The notes: a model not told the origin generated them from the sequence alone. Numbered from the stretch's first letter, positions 8,879-21,344 are shown. The stretch is 64,000 nt of DNA from CAWJAP01 sp963834365 (GCA_963834365.1 CAWIBS010000033.1:186001-250000), one strand, 5' to 3'. Numbers and translations: made by a program.

Positions 8879-9018
8879 AGGGCTACGGACTACGGGCTAC
8901 GGGCTACAGGAAGATTCCGTGGGCTCGGGCCGCAGTCCACATTCCCCCCAACCTGCAGTCCGAGGCGCGAGGCCCGAAGCCCGTGGCCCCCGTAGCCTGC
9001 AGCCTGTAGTCCGTAGTC
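8879..9018. terminator. long imperfect inverted repeat made of CTACGGG heptamers
   Basis: Directly after the Trm112-like stop, a run of GGCTACGGACTACGGGC units (8879-8911) is followed about 75 nt later by its near reverse complement (about 8988-9018, CCCGTAGCCTGCAGCC and CTGTAGTCCGTAGTCCC). The arms could pair over roughly 30 nt. The element sits between convergent gene ends and probably terminates both transcripts. It is not a compact hairpin with a U-run, so the mechanism is uncertain. Confidence 0.6.
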
Positions 9019-9021
9019 CCT

Positions 9022-9438
9022 TTACTTCACCGCCGCCGCAATGGCGGCCGCCAGCGTCGCGGCGTCGGCGTGATCGATGGCCGAGGCCGGCCAGCCGATG
9101 CCCAGGCCCTCGCCTGCCCGAGGCTTGGGAATGATGTGAAAGTGGACGTGGTCGACGGCCTGGTGGGCACGCGTGCCGTTGTTCTGCAGCACGTTGTAGT
9201 CACGGCAGCCGGTGGCCGCCATCACGGCGCGGCACAGGCGCGGCAGGATCCGGCCGATCGCCGCCGACGCCTCGTCGGACAGCCGGTCGAGCGTCTCGAT
9301 CTCCTGCTTCGGGATCACCAGCGTGTGGCCGCGGCTGAGCGGACCGATGTCGAGGAACGCGAGCACGTGCTCGTCCTCGTACACGCGATGACACGGGATT
9401 TCGCCGCGAAGGATCCGGCTGAAGATGGTCTCGGCCAA
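9022..9438 (-). CDS. HIT family hydrolase
   Basis: 138 aa histidine-triad protein; members hydrolyse nucleoside phosphoramidates or dinucleotide polyphosphates. The triad HVHFHIIPK lies near residue 95, preceded by the conserved VLQNNGTRAHQAVDHVH stretch. The N-terminal FSRILRGEIPCHRVYED and VLAFLDIGPLSRGHTLVIPK are typical of the Hint/HinT branch. Full length; substrate not determinable from sequence. Confidence 0.93.
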   Translation of the reverse strand: MAETIFSRILRGEIPCHRVYEDEHVLAFLDIGPLSRGHTLVIPKQEIETLDRLSDEASAAIGRILPRLCRAVMAATGCRDYNVLQNNGTRAHQAVDHVHFHIIPKPRAGEGLGIGWPASAIDHADAATLAAAIAAAVK

Positions 9439-9514
9439 CGGTCACCTCGGCGCGGTGCGCAGTTGTCGCGCACGCGGCCGCGGCGTCTTCGTGCGGACGT
9501 CGGAGTGGAGGCGA

Positions 9515-9667
9515 TCAGCCGACGGGCTGCGAGGCGGGCAAGACGTCCGTAACCTGACCCGCGGACTGGGGTCCTTTGGTCGGGTCGTACTCGCAGGCAG
9601 GCACCTGGATGGCACTCGCCGCGAGTGCCAGAGCGAAGAGCACTGCTCCAAGACGACGCATCATCAT
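9515..9667 (-). CDS. small secreted or lipoprotein candidate
   Basis: 50 aa beginning MMMRRLGAVLFALALAASA with a clear hydrophobic signal segment and a cysteine at residue 25 in a poor lipobox (VPAC). The mature part is about 25 residues, Pro/Ser/Gln-rich, without recognisable domain. It has three consecutive ATG codons (9667, 9664, 9661). Divergent from the TonB-dependent receptor. A short real gene is plausible but not certain. Confidence 0.45.
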   Translation of the reverse strand: MMMRRLGAVLFALALAASAIQVPACEYDPTKGPQSAGQVTDVLPASQPVG

Positions 9668-9783
9668 GTTCCCAGTTTCGGCCAACGTGGACAAGATTAC
9701 CATGAGATTGACACGAACGCGCCGCCCGCTGTGACGAACGGTTCGACGGCTGCCCGCCGGTCGGACACTGGTCATAACAGGGT

Positions 9784-9812
9784 TTGACGCGTCATCGAGT
9801 GGCATGTAGCAT
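9784..9812 (+). promoter_or_regulatory. candidate sigma-70-type promoter for the TonB-dependent receptor
   Basis: TTGACG (9784-9789), 17-nt spacer, TAGCAT (9807-9812): close to the -35/-10 consensus with ideal spacing. It would give a leader of about 95 nt before the receptor ATG at 9916. No experimental support. Confidence 0.45.
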
Positions 9813-9915
9813 TCCCGTTACTTGGTCACGGGTTTCCGTTCATTTTCTTCATTGTTGGTCGCCTGATGCTCCGGTGTGCGCCGGGGGCAGGCCCGCCTTC
9901 CTGTTGGGGGTATTC

Positions 9916-12900
9916 ATGCAGAAGCTGTGTCGGCTCCTGCCCGCATTCCTGGCGACAGCCCTGATCCTGGGCGCCTCGCCGGTCTGGGCTCAGGGCACCA
10001 CGTCCCGCCTCACCGGCGTCGTCTCCGACGCCTCCGGCGGCCGCATCCCGGGGGCGGCCGTGACGTTGACCCACGAAGGTACGGGGGTGGCGTTCACGAC
10101 GGTCTCGAGCGACGCCGGCGCGTACTCGTTCGAGTCGATCCAGATCGGCACCTACACCGTCCGGGTGGAACTGCAGGGCTTCAAGACCTACGAGTCCACC
10201 GGGAACGTCGTCCGAATCGGCGAACCCAAGACCTTGAATGCCGTCCTCGAGACCGGCACGCTGGCGGAGACCGTGCAGGTGGTGGGCGGCTCGGAGACCG
10301 TGCAACTGAGTACCTCGGGCAACTTCGGCAGCGTCATCGATCAGCAGAGCCATCGAGACCCTGCCGATCGTCGGCAACGCGCGGCCGCAACCCGCTCTCG
10401 CTCGTCACGACCCAGCCCGGCGTCGTGTCGGGCGCCAACACCGGCGGCGGCGTCCACGTGAACGGCGCGCGCGATCGATCGTGGAACTTCACGCTCGACG
10501 GCATCGACGTCAACGAGACCAGCGCCGGCGGCTCGAATTTCGCCCCGCTGCGCACCAATCCCGATTCGCTCGCCGAGTTCAAGGTGCTCACCGGCAACAC
10601 GACCGCCGAGTTCGGGCGCAACAGCGGCGGCCAGGTGGCGATGATCTCGCGCTCGGGCACCAACCGCTTCCAGGGCACGGGCTTCTACTTCGGCCGCCGG
10701 CCGGAGTTCAACGCCAACGAATGGGAGTTCAACATCGACGACCTGCCGAAGCGCGAGTTCGTCCAGGACATCTACGGCTTCAGCATCGGCGGTCCGATCA
10801 AGCGCAACAAGGCCTTCTTCTTCTCGAACGTCCAGATCCTGCGCGCCGAGCAGACGCAGACGCGCACGCGGACGGTCTACACCCAGAACGCCCGTGACGG
10901 GCTGTGGCGCTATGTCGTCGGCGGCCGCAACGGCGCCGCCGGGGCCGCGAACGCCTCGGTGGACGCGAGCGGCAATGTCCTGCCCGGCCTCAACGTCGGC
11001 ACCTACAGCATCCCGGGCAACGATCCCCAGCGACGCGGCATCCATCCCGACATCAGCCGCGTCGTCGGGCTGACGCCGCTGCCCAACAACTTCACGGTCG
11101 GCGACGGCCTCAACACCGCCGGCTACACTTTCGCCCCGCTCGAGACCGAGGAGCAGTACGACCTCTCGTTCAAGGTGGACTACGTCTTCAACCCGCAGCA
11201 CTACACTTTCGTCCGCTACTCGAAGGGCGAGCAGAACACGATCTGCGACGAGGTCAACGGCGGCTCGCCGCCCTTCCCCGGAACGCCGTGCCTCGTGGAC
11301 ACGTTCCGCGATCCGTGGAACGTCGCGGCCAACTGGCGCTGGAACCCGTCGCCGAGCCTGGTGAACGAGTTCGTCGTCGGCGCCAACCATTTCACGTTCG
11401 ACTTCGTCACCCCGACCGCCGACCCGAGCCGTCTGATTTACGCCAGCACGCCGATCACGATGCCCGAGAGCTTCGACGTCGGGAACCTGCGGACCCTGAA
11501 CACGCTGCAGTTCGTCAACAACACGAGCTACAACCGCGGCGCGCACGCCTTCAAGCTGGGACTGAACGTCCGCCTGCAGGAGCACGAAGACATCCGCGGA
11601 TCGGTGAGCGGCGCCAACATCACCCCGTCGACCAACTTCAGCACCGCGACCAACACCGTCGATCCGACCGCCTTCGCGCTGCCGGGCAACATTCAGCAGG
11701 CCAACGATCGGCCGGCGCTCGAGTCGAGCATCAACTTCCTCCTGGGGCGGGTCGGGCAGATCTCGCAGGGCTTCGTCTCGACCGGCAGCGAATACGCGCC
11801 GGGGGGCACGCCGTTCGTCTTCTCGACCAACTACCCGGAGATCGACGTGTTCCTCCAGGACACCTGGAAGCCGGCCTCGAATCTGACGATTGACCTCGGC
11901 CTCCGGTGGGAAGCGAAGCTCTCGCCGCGCAACGACGCCGGACTGCTCCGCAGTCCGAACCAGCGCGTGGCGGTGGGCGAAGCGCCGACCACCGCGCTCA
12001 CCTGGATCGACGCCCCGCTCTACGATGACGATGTGAACAACTTCGCGCCGTCGGCCGGCTTCGCCTGGGATCCGTCCGGGGACGGCAGGCAGGTGATCCG
12101 CGCGAACTACCGGATGGCGTACGACCGCATCAACACGTTCGCGATCTCGTCGGCGATTCTCCAGAGCATCCCGGGCATTACGACCGGCGTGACCAACTCG
12201 GCCTACGGCACGGCCGGCGGACGCCTGGGCAACCTGCCGTCGCTGCAGCCGACGTTCACGCCGGTCGAGGCGCTGACGCCGGGGATCTCCGGCGGCACGA
12301 TGCGGGTGATGGACAGCGAGTTCCAGTCGCCGCTCACGCACGGCTGGGCGCTCAGCTACCAGCGCGAGGTGTTCAAGGGCAACGTGATGGAGGTGGCCTA
12401 CATCGGCCGCCGCGCCGAGAACCTCTTCGGCGCCTACGACGTGAACCAGGCGGAGATTTTCAGCAACGGCTTCCTCGAGGCGTTCAACATCGTGAAGGCG
12501 GGCGGCGAGAGCGCGCTGATGAACCAGCTGGTGGGCCCGGACTCGCGCCGGCTGGCGACCGAAACCGGCTCGCAGATGGTGCGCCGCCTCTACGCCACCA
12601 ACCTGCAGCAGAATTCGGTCGGCGCGGTCGCGGGCGCGCTGGGCAGCCGGCTGCAAGGCAACCGGACGCTGTCGGACCTCTCCGGTCTCGGACCCTTCTT
12701 CTTCTATCCCTACCCGCAGTTCCTCGGCAGCGGCTCGAATGCGGCGCTCTCGGTCATCGACTCGGAGGACTGGTCGCGCTACCACGCGCTGCAGGTCAAG
12801 CTCGAACGGCGGTTCCGCGGCGGCATCGGCTACCTGGTCGGCTACACGTTCGCGAAGTCGACGGACACGCGGTCCTTCGACCCGGCGTTCACGGTGGTCG

Positions 12901-13544
12901 GCGTCGGCTCGGCCCAATCGGCGTCCAGCACGCCGTTCAACATCTACGATCGCGCGCTGAATTACGCGCCGTCCGACTTCGATCGCCGGAACATCGTGCA
13001 GGCGAGCTTCGTCACCGAACTGCCGTTCGGTCCGGGCCGATGGATCGGCGGGAACACGGACGGGGTCGTCGGTCACCTCATCGGCGGCTGGGAGCTGGCC
13101 GGGTTCATGACGGTGCAGGACGGCCGGCCCTACACGATCTACTCGGGCGCGAACACGATCTCGAACGTCGTCCAGACGCCCGCCGACTGCAGCGGGTGCG
13201 ACGGGTCGGAGGGCAGCGTCCACGACGAGGACGGGCTGGTGTGGTATCTGACGCCCGAAGAGCGCGCGGCCTTTGCGATTCCCGCGGCCGGCGCGTTCGG
13301 CGACAGCGGCCGCAACGGCTTCGTCAGTCCCGGCTCGTTCAATCTCGACCTGGCACTCGTGAAGCGCACCCGCATCGCCGGCAGCCAGACGTTCGAGTTC
13401 CGCGTTGACGCGACCAACCTGACCAACACGCCGACGTTCGGAGCGCCCACCGCCGTCGTGACGAACACCACGTTCGGACGGATCCGGAACACGGTCATCA
13501 GCAGCTCGCGCAAAGTGCAGATCGGGCTGAAGTACAGCTTCTGA
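9916..13544 (+). pseudogene. TonB-dependent receptor with carboxypeptidase-regulatory-like domain (frame broken near 10350-10385)
   Basis: Outer-membrane transporter of the Oar/SusC-like group, about 1,200 aa when corrected. A signal peptide (LPAFLATALILGASPVWA) is followed by a CarboxypepD_reg-like domain (LTGVVSDASGGRIPGAAVTL, residues about 30-115), a plug domain and a long beta-barrel ending in KVQIGLKYSF, a typical C-terminal aromatic. Two +1 shifts within about 40 nt interrupt the plug: the reading SVIDQQS continues as IETLPIVGNA in the next frame and GRNPLSLVTTQPGV in the third. Everything after that is open to the stop. I infer consensus errors rather than a dead gene. No dedicated substrate-binding partner or TonB is adjacent; the substrate is unknown. 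Confidence 0.85.
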
Positions 13545-13550
13545 AAGAGG

Positions 13551-13690
13551 GCTTCGGGCTACTGGCTGCGGACTACGGGCCACGTCGAGCCCGACGATCG
13601 GCACGACCGCTACGGGCGGCGGAATTGCACGCCGCCCGTTTCGCGTCTTTGCACGGCCCGCAGCCCGTAGCCTGTAGTCCGTAGCCCTTG
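13551..13690. repeat. inverted pair of CTACGGG heptamer arms
   Basis: Runs of GGGCTACTGGCTGCGGACTA type (13551-13580) face the reverse complement CCCGTAGCCTGTAGTCCGTA (about 13666-13685), flanking the compact hairpin at 13612. The arrangement is the same as at 8879-9018, here between two genes on the same strand (receptor and hutI). Confidence 0.6.
13612..13641 (+). terminator. rho-independent-type hairpin after the TonB-dependent receptor
   Basis: Perfect 10-bp stem ACGGGCGGCG (13612-13621) and CGCCGCCCGT (13630-13639) with an 8-nt loop, followed by TTTCGCGTCTTT. It lies about 70 nt after the receptor stop and before hutI. Confidence 0.6.
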
Positions 13691-13692
13691 TC

Positions 13693-14913
13693 ATGCCTTG
13701 TCTCCGTAACATCGGCCAGCTCGCCACGCCCACCGCGGATGGCCGACAGGGCGAACTGCGCACGATCGATCGCGCCGCGATGGTCTGGCAGGGCGAGCGC
13801 CTGACGTGGATCGGGCGGGACGCGGACCTGCCAGCGGAGCTTGGAGAGGATGAGGAGCACGATGCGGGAGGGCGGCTGGTCGTCCCCGGCCTGATTGACG
13901 CCCACACGCATCTCGCGTTTGCGGGCTGGCGTGCCGACGAGTTCGAGCGGCGGCTGCACGGCGAGCGCTACCAGGACATCGCCGCCGGGGGGGGCGGCAT
14001 TCTCCGGACCGTCGCGGCGACGCGCCTCGCCACCGAGGACGATCTCGTGGCGCGCGCCAGCCACTTCGTCGCCGGTATTGCCGCACTCGGCGTCACCACG
14101 GTCGAGTGCAAGAGCGGCTACGGTCTGACGATCGAGGACGAGCTCAAGCAGCTGCGGGTCTACCGGGCGCTCGACGCGTCACAGCCGCTGAGATTCGTGC
14201 CGACGCTGCTCGCCGCGCACGTGGTCCCGCCCGAGTTCCGGGACGATCGCGCGCAGTGGATTGACACGATCTGCGAGAGGCTGATTCCACGTGTGGCGGG
14301 CGACCGCCTCGCCATGTTCTGTGACGTGTTCGTGGACGAGGGCGCCTTCACGATCGACGAGGGGCGGCGCGTGCTCGGGGCCGGCACGCGGCATGGGCTG
14401 CGACCGAAGGTCCACGCCGATCAACTCGGCGACGGCGGCGGGGCGGCGCTCGCGGCCGAGGTCGCGGCGGTCTCGGCCGATCACGTCGAGCACATCTCGT
14501 CCACCGGCATCGCGGCGCTGGCGCGCAGCGGCACCGTCGCCGTCACGCTGCCGATTGCAGCCGCCTGCCTGGACCAGCCACCGCCGCCGGCACGGGCGCT
14601 GATCGAGGCCGGCGTCGGCGTCGCGGTCGCCACCGACTTCAACCCGGGCTCGGCGCCGTCGTTCGACCTGCCGCTCGCGATGTGGCTGGCATGCACGCGC
14701 CAGCGGATGACACCGGCCGAGACGCTCGACGGCGCGACGCGCCAGGCCGCGCGCGCGGTGGACCTCCACCATCAGATTGGGACGCTCGAGGCCGGCAAGT
14801 CCGCGGACTTCGCGCTTCTCGACGCAGAGTCGGTCACCGACTGGCTGTATTTCTATCGACCGAATGTGTGCGTGCGCTCGTGGGTACGGGGCCGCGAGAT
14901 TCGCCGTCCCTGA
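13693..14913 (+). CDS. hutI: imidazolonepropionase
   Basis: Third enzyme of histidine degradation: hydrolyses imidazolone-5-propionate to N-formimino-glutamate. 406 aa amidohydrolase, intact. Metal ligands in GLIDAHTHLAFAGWRADEF, then the family-specific GGGGILRTVAATR, VECKSGYGLTIEDELK, the VHADQLGDGGGAALAAE segment and ATDFNPGSAPSFDLPLAMWL near the end. hutU lies about 3.2 kb downstream on the opposite strand; hutH is not in the window, so the pathway genes are scattered. Confidence 0.95.
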   Translation: MPCLRNIGQLATPTADGRQGELRTIDRAAMVWQGERLTWIGRDADLPAELGEDEEHDAGGRLVVPGLIDAHTHLAFAGWRADEFERRLHGERYQDIAAGGGGILRTVAATRLATEDDLVARASHFVAGIAALGVTTVECKSGYGLTIEDELKQLRVYRALDASQPLRFVPTLLAAHVVPPEFRDDRAQWIDTICERLIPRVAGDRLAMFCDVFVDEGAFTIDEGRRVLGAGTRHGLRPKVHADQLGDGGGAALAAEVAAVSADHVEHISSTGIAALARSGTVAVTLPIAAACLDQPPPPARALIEAGVGVAVATDFNPGSAPSFDLPLAMWLACTRQRMTPAETLDGATRQAARAVDLHHQIGTLEAGKSADFALLDAESVTDWLYFYRPNVCVRSWVRGREIRRP

Positions 14914-14937
14914 GGGTGAAGCGCCTGCGGCCCGCGT

Positions 14938-15216
14938 CTACCGCAGGCTGCGACGGGCATAGCGCCCGTCCAGGGTGCGCGACAGGAAGCCGCTGGCGAT
15001 CAGCGTGGCCAGCACGTGCTGACAGGTTGGCGAATCGAGCCGCCACAACCGTGAGGCCTGGGCCTCGGTCAATCGCAGGCCCGGTTGCTCGATGAACTCA
15101 GCCCGGATACGCTCGACCAGGTCTTCGAGAGAGAACGGAGCCAGCGGAACGCTCGCCATCAGCGGCGTCGGCGGCATGTGAGCCGAAGAAGTTGAAGAAG
15201 TTGCTGCGCGCGCCAT
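14938..15216 (-). CDS. small protein with possible winged-helix-like domain
   Basis: 92 aa; the first 20 residues are Ala/Ser/Thr-rich and a start at an internal Met is equally likely. The remainder (LEDLVERIRAEFIEQPGLRL, then ASRLWRLDSPTCQHVLATLI and SGFLSRTLDGRYARR) has the helix-helix-helix-wing layout of a small DNA-binding domain. The function is not recognised. It converges on hutI with a 24-nt gap. The 225-nt region upstream of it contains no convincing gene. Confidence 0.55.
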   Translation of the reverse strand: MARAATSSTSSAHMPPTPLMASVPLAPFSLEDLVERIRAEFIEQPGLRLTEAQASRLWRLDSPTCQHVLATLIASGFLSRTLDGRYARRSLR

Positions 15217-15441
15217 AACTGCAGACTACGCCTGTCATCAGGCAGGCGCAAGCAAACTCGGTGGAAACTCGGTGTGAACTTTCGCTGGGCGCCCTGCACC
15301 GTCTCCCCTGCGTGCGAGGCCAGACCACTTGCGAGTACGTGCACGTTCACCGAATGCCGCCCGAGACTTCTTCGGCAGGGACGGCGGGCCGCTGGTCTAA
15401 CCACTCGCGCCGGGGGTTCGTTGATGGCGTTCCGCGAATGC

Positions 15442-17070
15442 TCAGAACCGGGATCCGCGCAACGTGACGTCGGCGTGCGCCCAGGCTTTCTCGAATCGGA
15501 CGCGAACCGCCGCGGCGTCGCCCGTACGTTTCTGGGCTTCGAGACTCTTCATCAGACCGAAGAGCGCCCAGCCGTTCTCGGGATGACGGGCGAGATCGTC
15601 GCGATAGACCCGTTCGGCGTCGCGCGCGCGGCCAGCCTCGAGCAGCACGGCGCCCAGCGAATGGCGCACCGGATAGTGCCAGTCCGGCGGCTCGTTGTAG
15701 CGAAGAGCATCTTCGCGCGCTGCGGCGTCCCGCAGGCGCGCGACCGCCCGGTCCACGTCGCCGCGCCGCGCGCTCAGCTCGCCGGCGAGCACACCGGCCG
15801 CGATCTGCACCAGCGACGAGGCGGGATTGATGTCCCAGATCGTGATCGCGCCGATCGCCTCGTCCCGCATGGACGCCTCGAGCGCGTCGAGCTCCCGTGA
15901 CGCCTCGGCGAGACGGTCGCCGGCGACCAGCGCGCGGCCGCGGGCGTACCGCCACAGCGCCCGCGGATACGGCAGGTCCGGTTCGGGCAGGGCGAGCGTC
16001 TCGGCCCAGCGCCCGAAGCGGACGAGTGTGAACATGGGGATGACCGTGTAGTGCTGGAGCGTTGCCGAGCCCGGGTCGCGCATGAGCACGTGATCGGTTC
16101 GCGCGTCGGTCGCCCGCGCCGCCTCGAGCGCCTTCGCGCTCCAGCCCTCCATGCTCGCCGTGGCCCACATGAAATGCAGCGCATGCGGGACGTAGGCCAG
16201 CGGGTAGATCCCCTGCGCGTGGCACTGCGCGAGGTATGCCTCGTCGGCCTTGCCGGCGGCGATGTTCGCCAGCGTGCCGTCGTGGTAGCGACCGACCCGC
16301 ATGTAGGTGTGTGACGGCATGTGCACGAGGTGTCCCGCCGCCGGCATCAGCGCGGCGAGCCGATCCGCGTAGCGCTCGGCCCGCTCCGGCGCCGGCGACG
16401 CTTCGGTCGCGTGAATGTAGAAGTGAATCGCGCCGGGATGGTCCGCGTTCCGGGCGAGGACCGACTCGAGTACCCGCAGGATCGACGGCGTGTCCGGCTG
16501 CGGCGTGCCGTCCGGCTTCCACTGGTTCCACGGCGAAAGGGTCAGCAGCGATTCGGCGTAAAGCGCGGCCGCATCCAGATCGTCCGGATGCCGCTCCGAG
16601 ACCCGCCGCATCGCGTCGGCAAATGCGCGATCGAGCGGGCGTCGATTCTCGAGAGGCTCCTTGGCATAGCGCGCGGCCAGCGCCTCGATGTACGCCGCCT
16701 CGCGCGGCGACGCGCGGCCGGCGAGCCGCACCGCCGTCTGCAGCGCGTCCCAGGCCGGCGCGACGTGCTCGGGGAACATCGGGGCGTTGATGTTGGGCCC
16801 GAGCACGTAGGCGATGCCCCAGGCGCACATCGCACAGCCGGGGTCGAGACGCAGGGCTTCGCGGAACGCGCGCTCGGCTTCCGCGTGATTGAACGCGTAG
16901 GTCAGCCGGAGCCCCTGGTCGAAGAACCGCTGGCTGTCCGCCGACCGGGTCGTGATCGCCACGTGGTGGGTGCCCAGTCCCGTCAGCGTCGGCGCCAGCG
17001 GCGTCCCGTCCGGGAGCGGCGCCGGCGAGCGGCAGGCACCGCTCCAGGCGCCCAGAACGAGCGCAATCAC
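15442..17070 (-). CDS. tetratricopeptide-repeat lipoprotein-like protein
   Basis: 542 aa from a GTG at 17070. A hydrophobic start IALVLGAWSGAC suggests lipoprotein export. TPR-like helical pairs run through the protein, e.g. FNHAEAERAFREALRLDPGC and RARDAERVYRDDLARHPENG. A conserved HMPSHTYMRVGRYHDG and a histidine-rich middle (HPGAIHFYIHATEA) are seen in a family of uncharacterised acidobacterial TPR proteins. An ATG at 17101 in another frame, 14 nt after CATAAT (17121-17116, minus), would give MVRTCDPR joined to this frame by a +1 shift; the true N-terminus may lie there. Function unknown. Confidence 0.75.
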   Translation of the reverse strand: MIALVLGAWSGACRSPAPLPDGTPLAPTLTGLGTHHVAITTRSADSQRFFDQGLRLTYAFNHAEAERAFREALRLDPGCAMCAWGIAYVLGPNINAPMFPEHVAPAWDALQTAVRLAGRASPREAAYIEALAARYAKEPLENRRPLDRAFADAMRRVSERHPDDLDAAALYAESLLTLSPWNQWKPDGTPQPDTPSILRVLESVLARNADHPGAIHFYIHATEASPAPERAERYADRLAALMPAAGHLVHMPSHTYMRVGRYHDGTLANIAAGKADEAYLAQCHAQGIYPLAYVPHALHFMWATASMEGWSAKALEAARATDARTDHVLMRDPGSATLQHYTVIPMFTLVRFGRWAETLALPEPDLPYPRALWRYARGRALVAGDRLAEASRELDALEASMRDEAIGAITIWDINPASSLVQIAAGVLAGELSARRGDVDRAVARLRDAAAREDALRYNEPPDWHYPVRHSLGAVLLEAGRARDAERVYRDDLARHPENGWALFGLMKSLEAQKRTGDAAAVRVRFEKAWAHADVTLRGSRF

Positions 17071-17261
17071 GGCACTCGCGCGGGTCGCAGGTCCTGACCA
17101 TGGCGGGAACGGCTAATTATGACGGGAGGCCGTCCGACAGAACCGGCGCCGGCGTCCACCGGATGACAGGAAGGACGCCCGCGTTCGTCACACTGCGCTG
17201 GAAATGCGCGGCCGCGCCCGTGGATAATCATCACCCCGTTTCTGACCAAGGAGGCCCTCCG

Positions 17262-18058
17262 ATGTCCGCTTCGGCGCCTGCTCCCGTTCCTTCGATTCGC
17301 GGCCGGTTCGTCTGGTACGAGCTGATGACGACCGACGTGCCGGCGGCCATGGACTTCTACACGAAAGCCCTGGGCTGGGGCACGCAGAAGTTCGATGGAC
17401 CGATCGACTACCACTTGTGGACGAACGCCGGCGCGCCGGTCGGCGGCGTGATGGCCCTGCCCGAGGAGGCTCGCGCCGCGAGGACTCCCCCGCACTGGCT
17501 GGCTGCGATCGGCTCCGCCGACGTGGATGCCACCGTCACGCGCGCCAGCCAACTCGGCGGTCGCGTCCTGGCCGAGGCCATGGACATCCCGAACATCGGC
17601 CGCTATGCGGTCCTGGCGGATCCGCAAGGGGCGGCATTTTCGATCTACACGCCCGCCATGGATACCCCCCGAAGCCGACCCACGCGTCGGCGAGGTGTCG
17701 TGGCACGAGCTCGCGACGACGGATCCGGAAGCGGCCTACCGGTTCTACGAGGATCTCTTCGGGTGGGAGAAGACGACCGCGATGGACATGGGGGCCATAG
17801 GCACCTACCAGATGTACGGCCGCGCCGGACGGGAATACGGTGGCATCTTCAACAAGCCAGCCGAGATGCCCGGGCCGCCCAACTGGCTGCTCTACGTCCA
17901 CGTCGCAGGACGTCACGACGTCGATCGCCGGGATCACCGGGCTCGGCGGGACGATCCTGAACGGCCCGATGGAAGTGCCCGGCGGCGACCTCATCGCGCA
18001 GTGCATGGATCCGCAGGGCGCGGCGTTCGCGGTGCACGCGAAAGCGAAGAAGGCGTAG
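17262..18058 (+). pseudogene. double VOC (glyoxalase/bleomycin-resistance fold) protein, two +1 frame breaks
   Basis: Corrected length about 260 aa with two vicinal-oxygen-chelate domains. Domain 1: GRFVWYELMTTDVPAAMDFY to DPQGAAFSIYTPA. Domain 2: VSWHELATTDPEAAYRFYED to MDPQGAAFAVHAKA. The strong site AAGGAGG sits upstream of the ATG. The frame slips once in a C6 run near 17668 (DTP|EADPRVG) and again near 17905 (LLYVHV|ADVTT). Such proteins are often annotated as glyoxalases; no specific substrate can be claimed. Both domains keep the family residues, arguing for a functional gene. Confidence 0.8.
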
Positions 18059-18105
18059 CCGCGTGACGAGGAGGGCGGGGCTTCAGCCGCCGCGCACCCG
18101 TGCAT

Positions 18106-19799
<1,694 letters not shown>

Positions 19800-19946
19800 G
19801 ACAGTAAGCACGGCCGCGGCGAACCGCCGTATCCTCAGAGGCGCGTCGCCAGCCGTCCGCGGAGCAGGATACACCGCCGACCTGCATCCTCCGACGCGCC
19901 TCACGGCCGCAGGAAAAGGCCCGCAATCGGCGCGCGATGCAGGGCA

Positions 19947-19952
19947 TAGAAT
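19947..19952 (+). promoter_or_regulatory. candidate -10 element for the RND adaptor gene
   Basis: TAGAAT lies 7 nt before the proposed ATG at 19960, as expected for a leaderless start. It supports the start choice for a gene whose 5' end is scrambled by frame shifts. No recognisable -35. Confidence 0.3.
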
Positions 19953-19959
19953 CGAGCCG

Positions 19960-21277
19960 ATGACGCTCCGGGTCCGTGATCGGCTCGAGCGATCAGGTCG
20001 TGCAACGGCTGCGCGGCATGGTTCGCGGTTGCGGCACTGACGTCGACGCTCGCCGGTTGCAGCAGCCGGGCGCCGAGCGCGCCGGGGCCGGGACGAATGG
20101 ACGCTCTGGCAACGCGGGCGGGGACACGAGCGCGGCTCGCGCCGTTCAGGTGGCGCCGGCGGTCGAGGATCGGCTCGTGCGCGCCGTGTCGGTCACGGGC
20201 ACGCTGGCGGCCGAGGAACAGGTGACCCTCAGCCTGAAGGTGACGGGCCGGTTGACGAGCTGTTCGTCGATCTCGGCAGCCGGTGACCCGCGGACAGGTC
20301 GTCGCGCGGCTGGCGCCCACCGACTTCAAGCTCCGCGTGCAGCAGGCCGCAGGCGGCGCTGCCGCCAGGCCCGGGCCCGCCTCGGCCTCACGCCCGACGG
20401 GCAGCGACGACGGCCGTCGATCCCGAGAAGACGGGCGTCGTCCGGCAGGCGCAAGCGCGGTGCTCGACGAAGCGAAGCTGACGCGGGATCGCGCCGAGAC
20501 CTTCGTCTCGCAAGCGCGGCATCGGCGACGCGCGCCGACCTCGACGCGGCCGACGCCGCGCTGAAGGTCGCGGACAGCCGTCATCAGGACGCGCTCGAGG
20601 AAGTGCGCAACCGCCAGGCGGTGCTCGAGCAGCGCACGCACCGAGCTGGAGCTCGCCGAGCAGGCGCTGCGCGACACTTCGCTCGACCTCGCCGCTCGAC
20701 GGCGTGGTGCGCGAGCGCCACGTCACCGTCGGGCAGTACCTCGCCGCCGGGTCGCCGGTCGTCGACAATCGTCCGCATGCATCCGCTGCGCCTGCGGCTG
20801 GCGGTGCCGGAGCGCGAGGCGCAGGCGATTCGGCTCGACCAGGTGGTCCGGGTCACGGTCGAGGGCGACGAGCAGGTGTACGAGGGGCGGGTCGCGCGCG
20901 TCAGCCCGGCGATCGACGAGGCGACGCGCACGCTGATGGTCGAGGCCGAAGTGCCCAACGCCAGGGCGCTGCTGCGGCCGGGCTCGTTCGCCAACGCCGA
21001 GATCGTGATGGCCGGCGGCGGAGAAGGCCGTGCTCGTGCCCGACCTCCGCGCTCGTGACCTTCGCCGGCGTGGACAAGGTGCTGGTGGTGAAGGACGGCA
21101 AGGTGTCGGAGAAGCGGGTCACCACCGGCCGGCGCGAGCAGGGCCGCATCGGAGATCGTCGCGGGCTGTCGCGCCGGCGAGCCGGTGATCGTCGAGCCCG
21201 GCAACCTCGTCGAAGGCGAAGCGGTCCGCATCGCGGGGAACGCCTCGTCGGCCGGCGCGCCGGCCGCCTCGAAATAG
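19960..21277 (+). pseudogene. RND efflux periplasmic adaptor lipoprotein (HlyD/MFP family), frame broken repeatedly
   Basis: Links an inner-membrane RND pump to an outer-membrane channel. Pieces in all three frames follow the family order: a lipoprotein signal FAVAALTSTLAGCSS (about 20022-20066), VSVTGTLAAEEQVTLSLKVT, DELFVDLGS joined to VTRGQVVARLAPTDFKLRVQ, a coiled hairpin (AALKVADSRHQDALEEVRNR), MHPLRLRLAVPEREAQ, VYEGRVARVSPAIDEATRTL, and GEPVIVEPGNLVEGEAVRIA at the end (stop 21275-21277). Corrected length is about 430 aa. Most breaks are +1; two near 20250 and 20283 look like a lost G in a GGG run or a 2-nt gain. It precedes the RND gene by 67 nt. Confidence 0.8.
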
Positions 21278-21344
21278 CTCCCGGCGGCGTCAGCTCGGAG
21301 TCGCCGCACGACCGCGCGAGCCGGGCCGATCACGAGCGCATGTC

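Noticed and set aside
8879..9018. CRISPR-like repeat array
   Set aside because: Units are about 7 nt, degenerate and contiguous; there are no unique spacers of 30-40 nt and no cas genes.
10341..13907. 1,188-codon open frame on the minus strand opposite the TonB-dependent receptor
   Set aside because: It is a high-GC shadow: Arg/Val/His-rich, no domain, no start context, and entirely antisense to a gene with clear family features.
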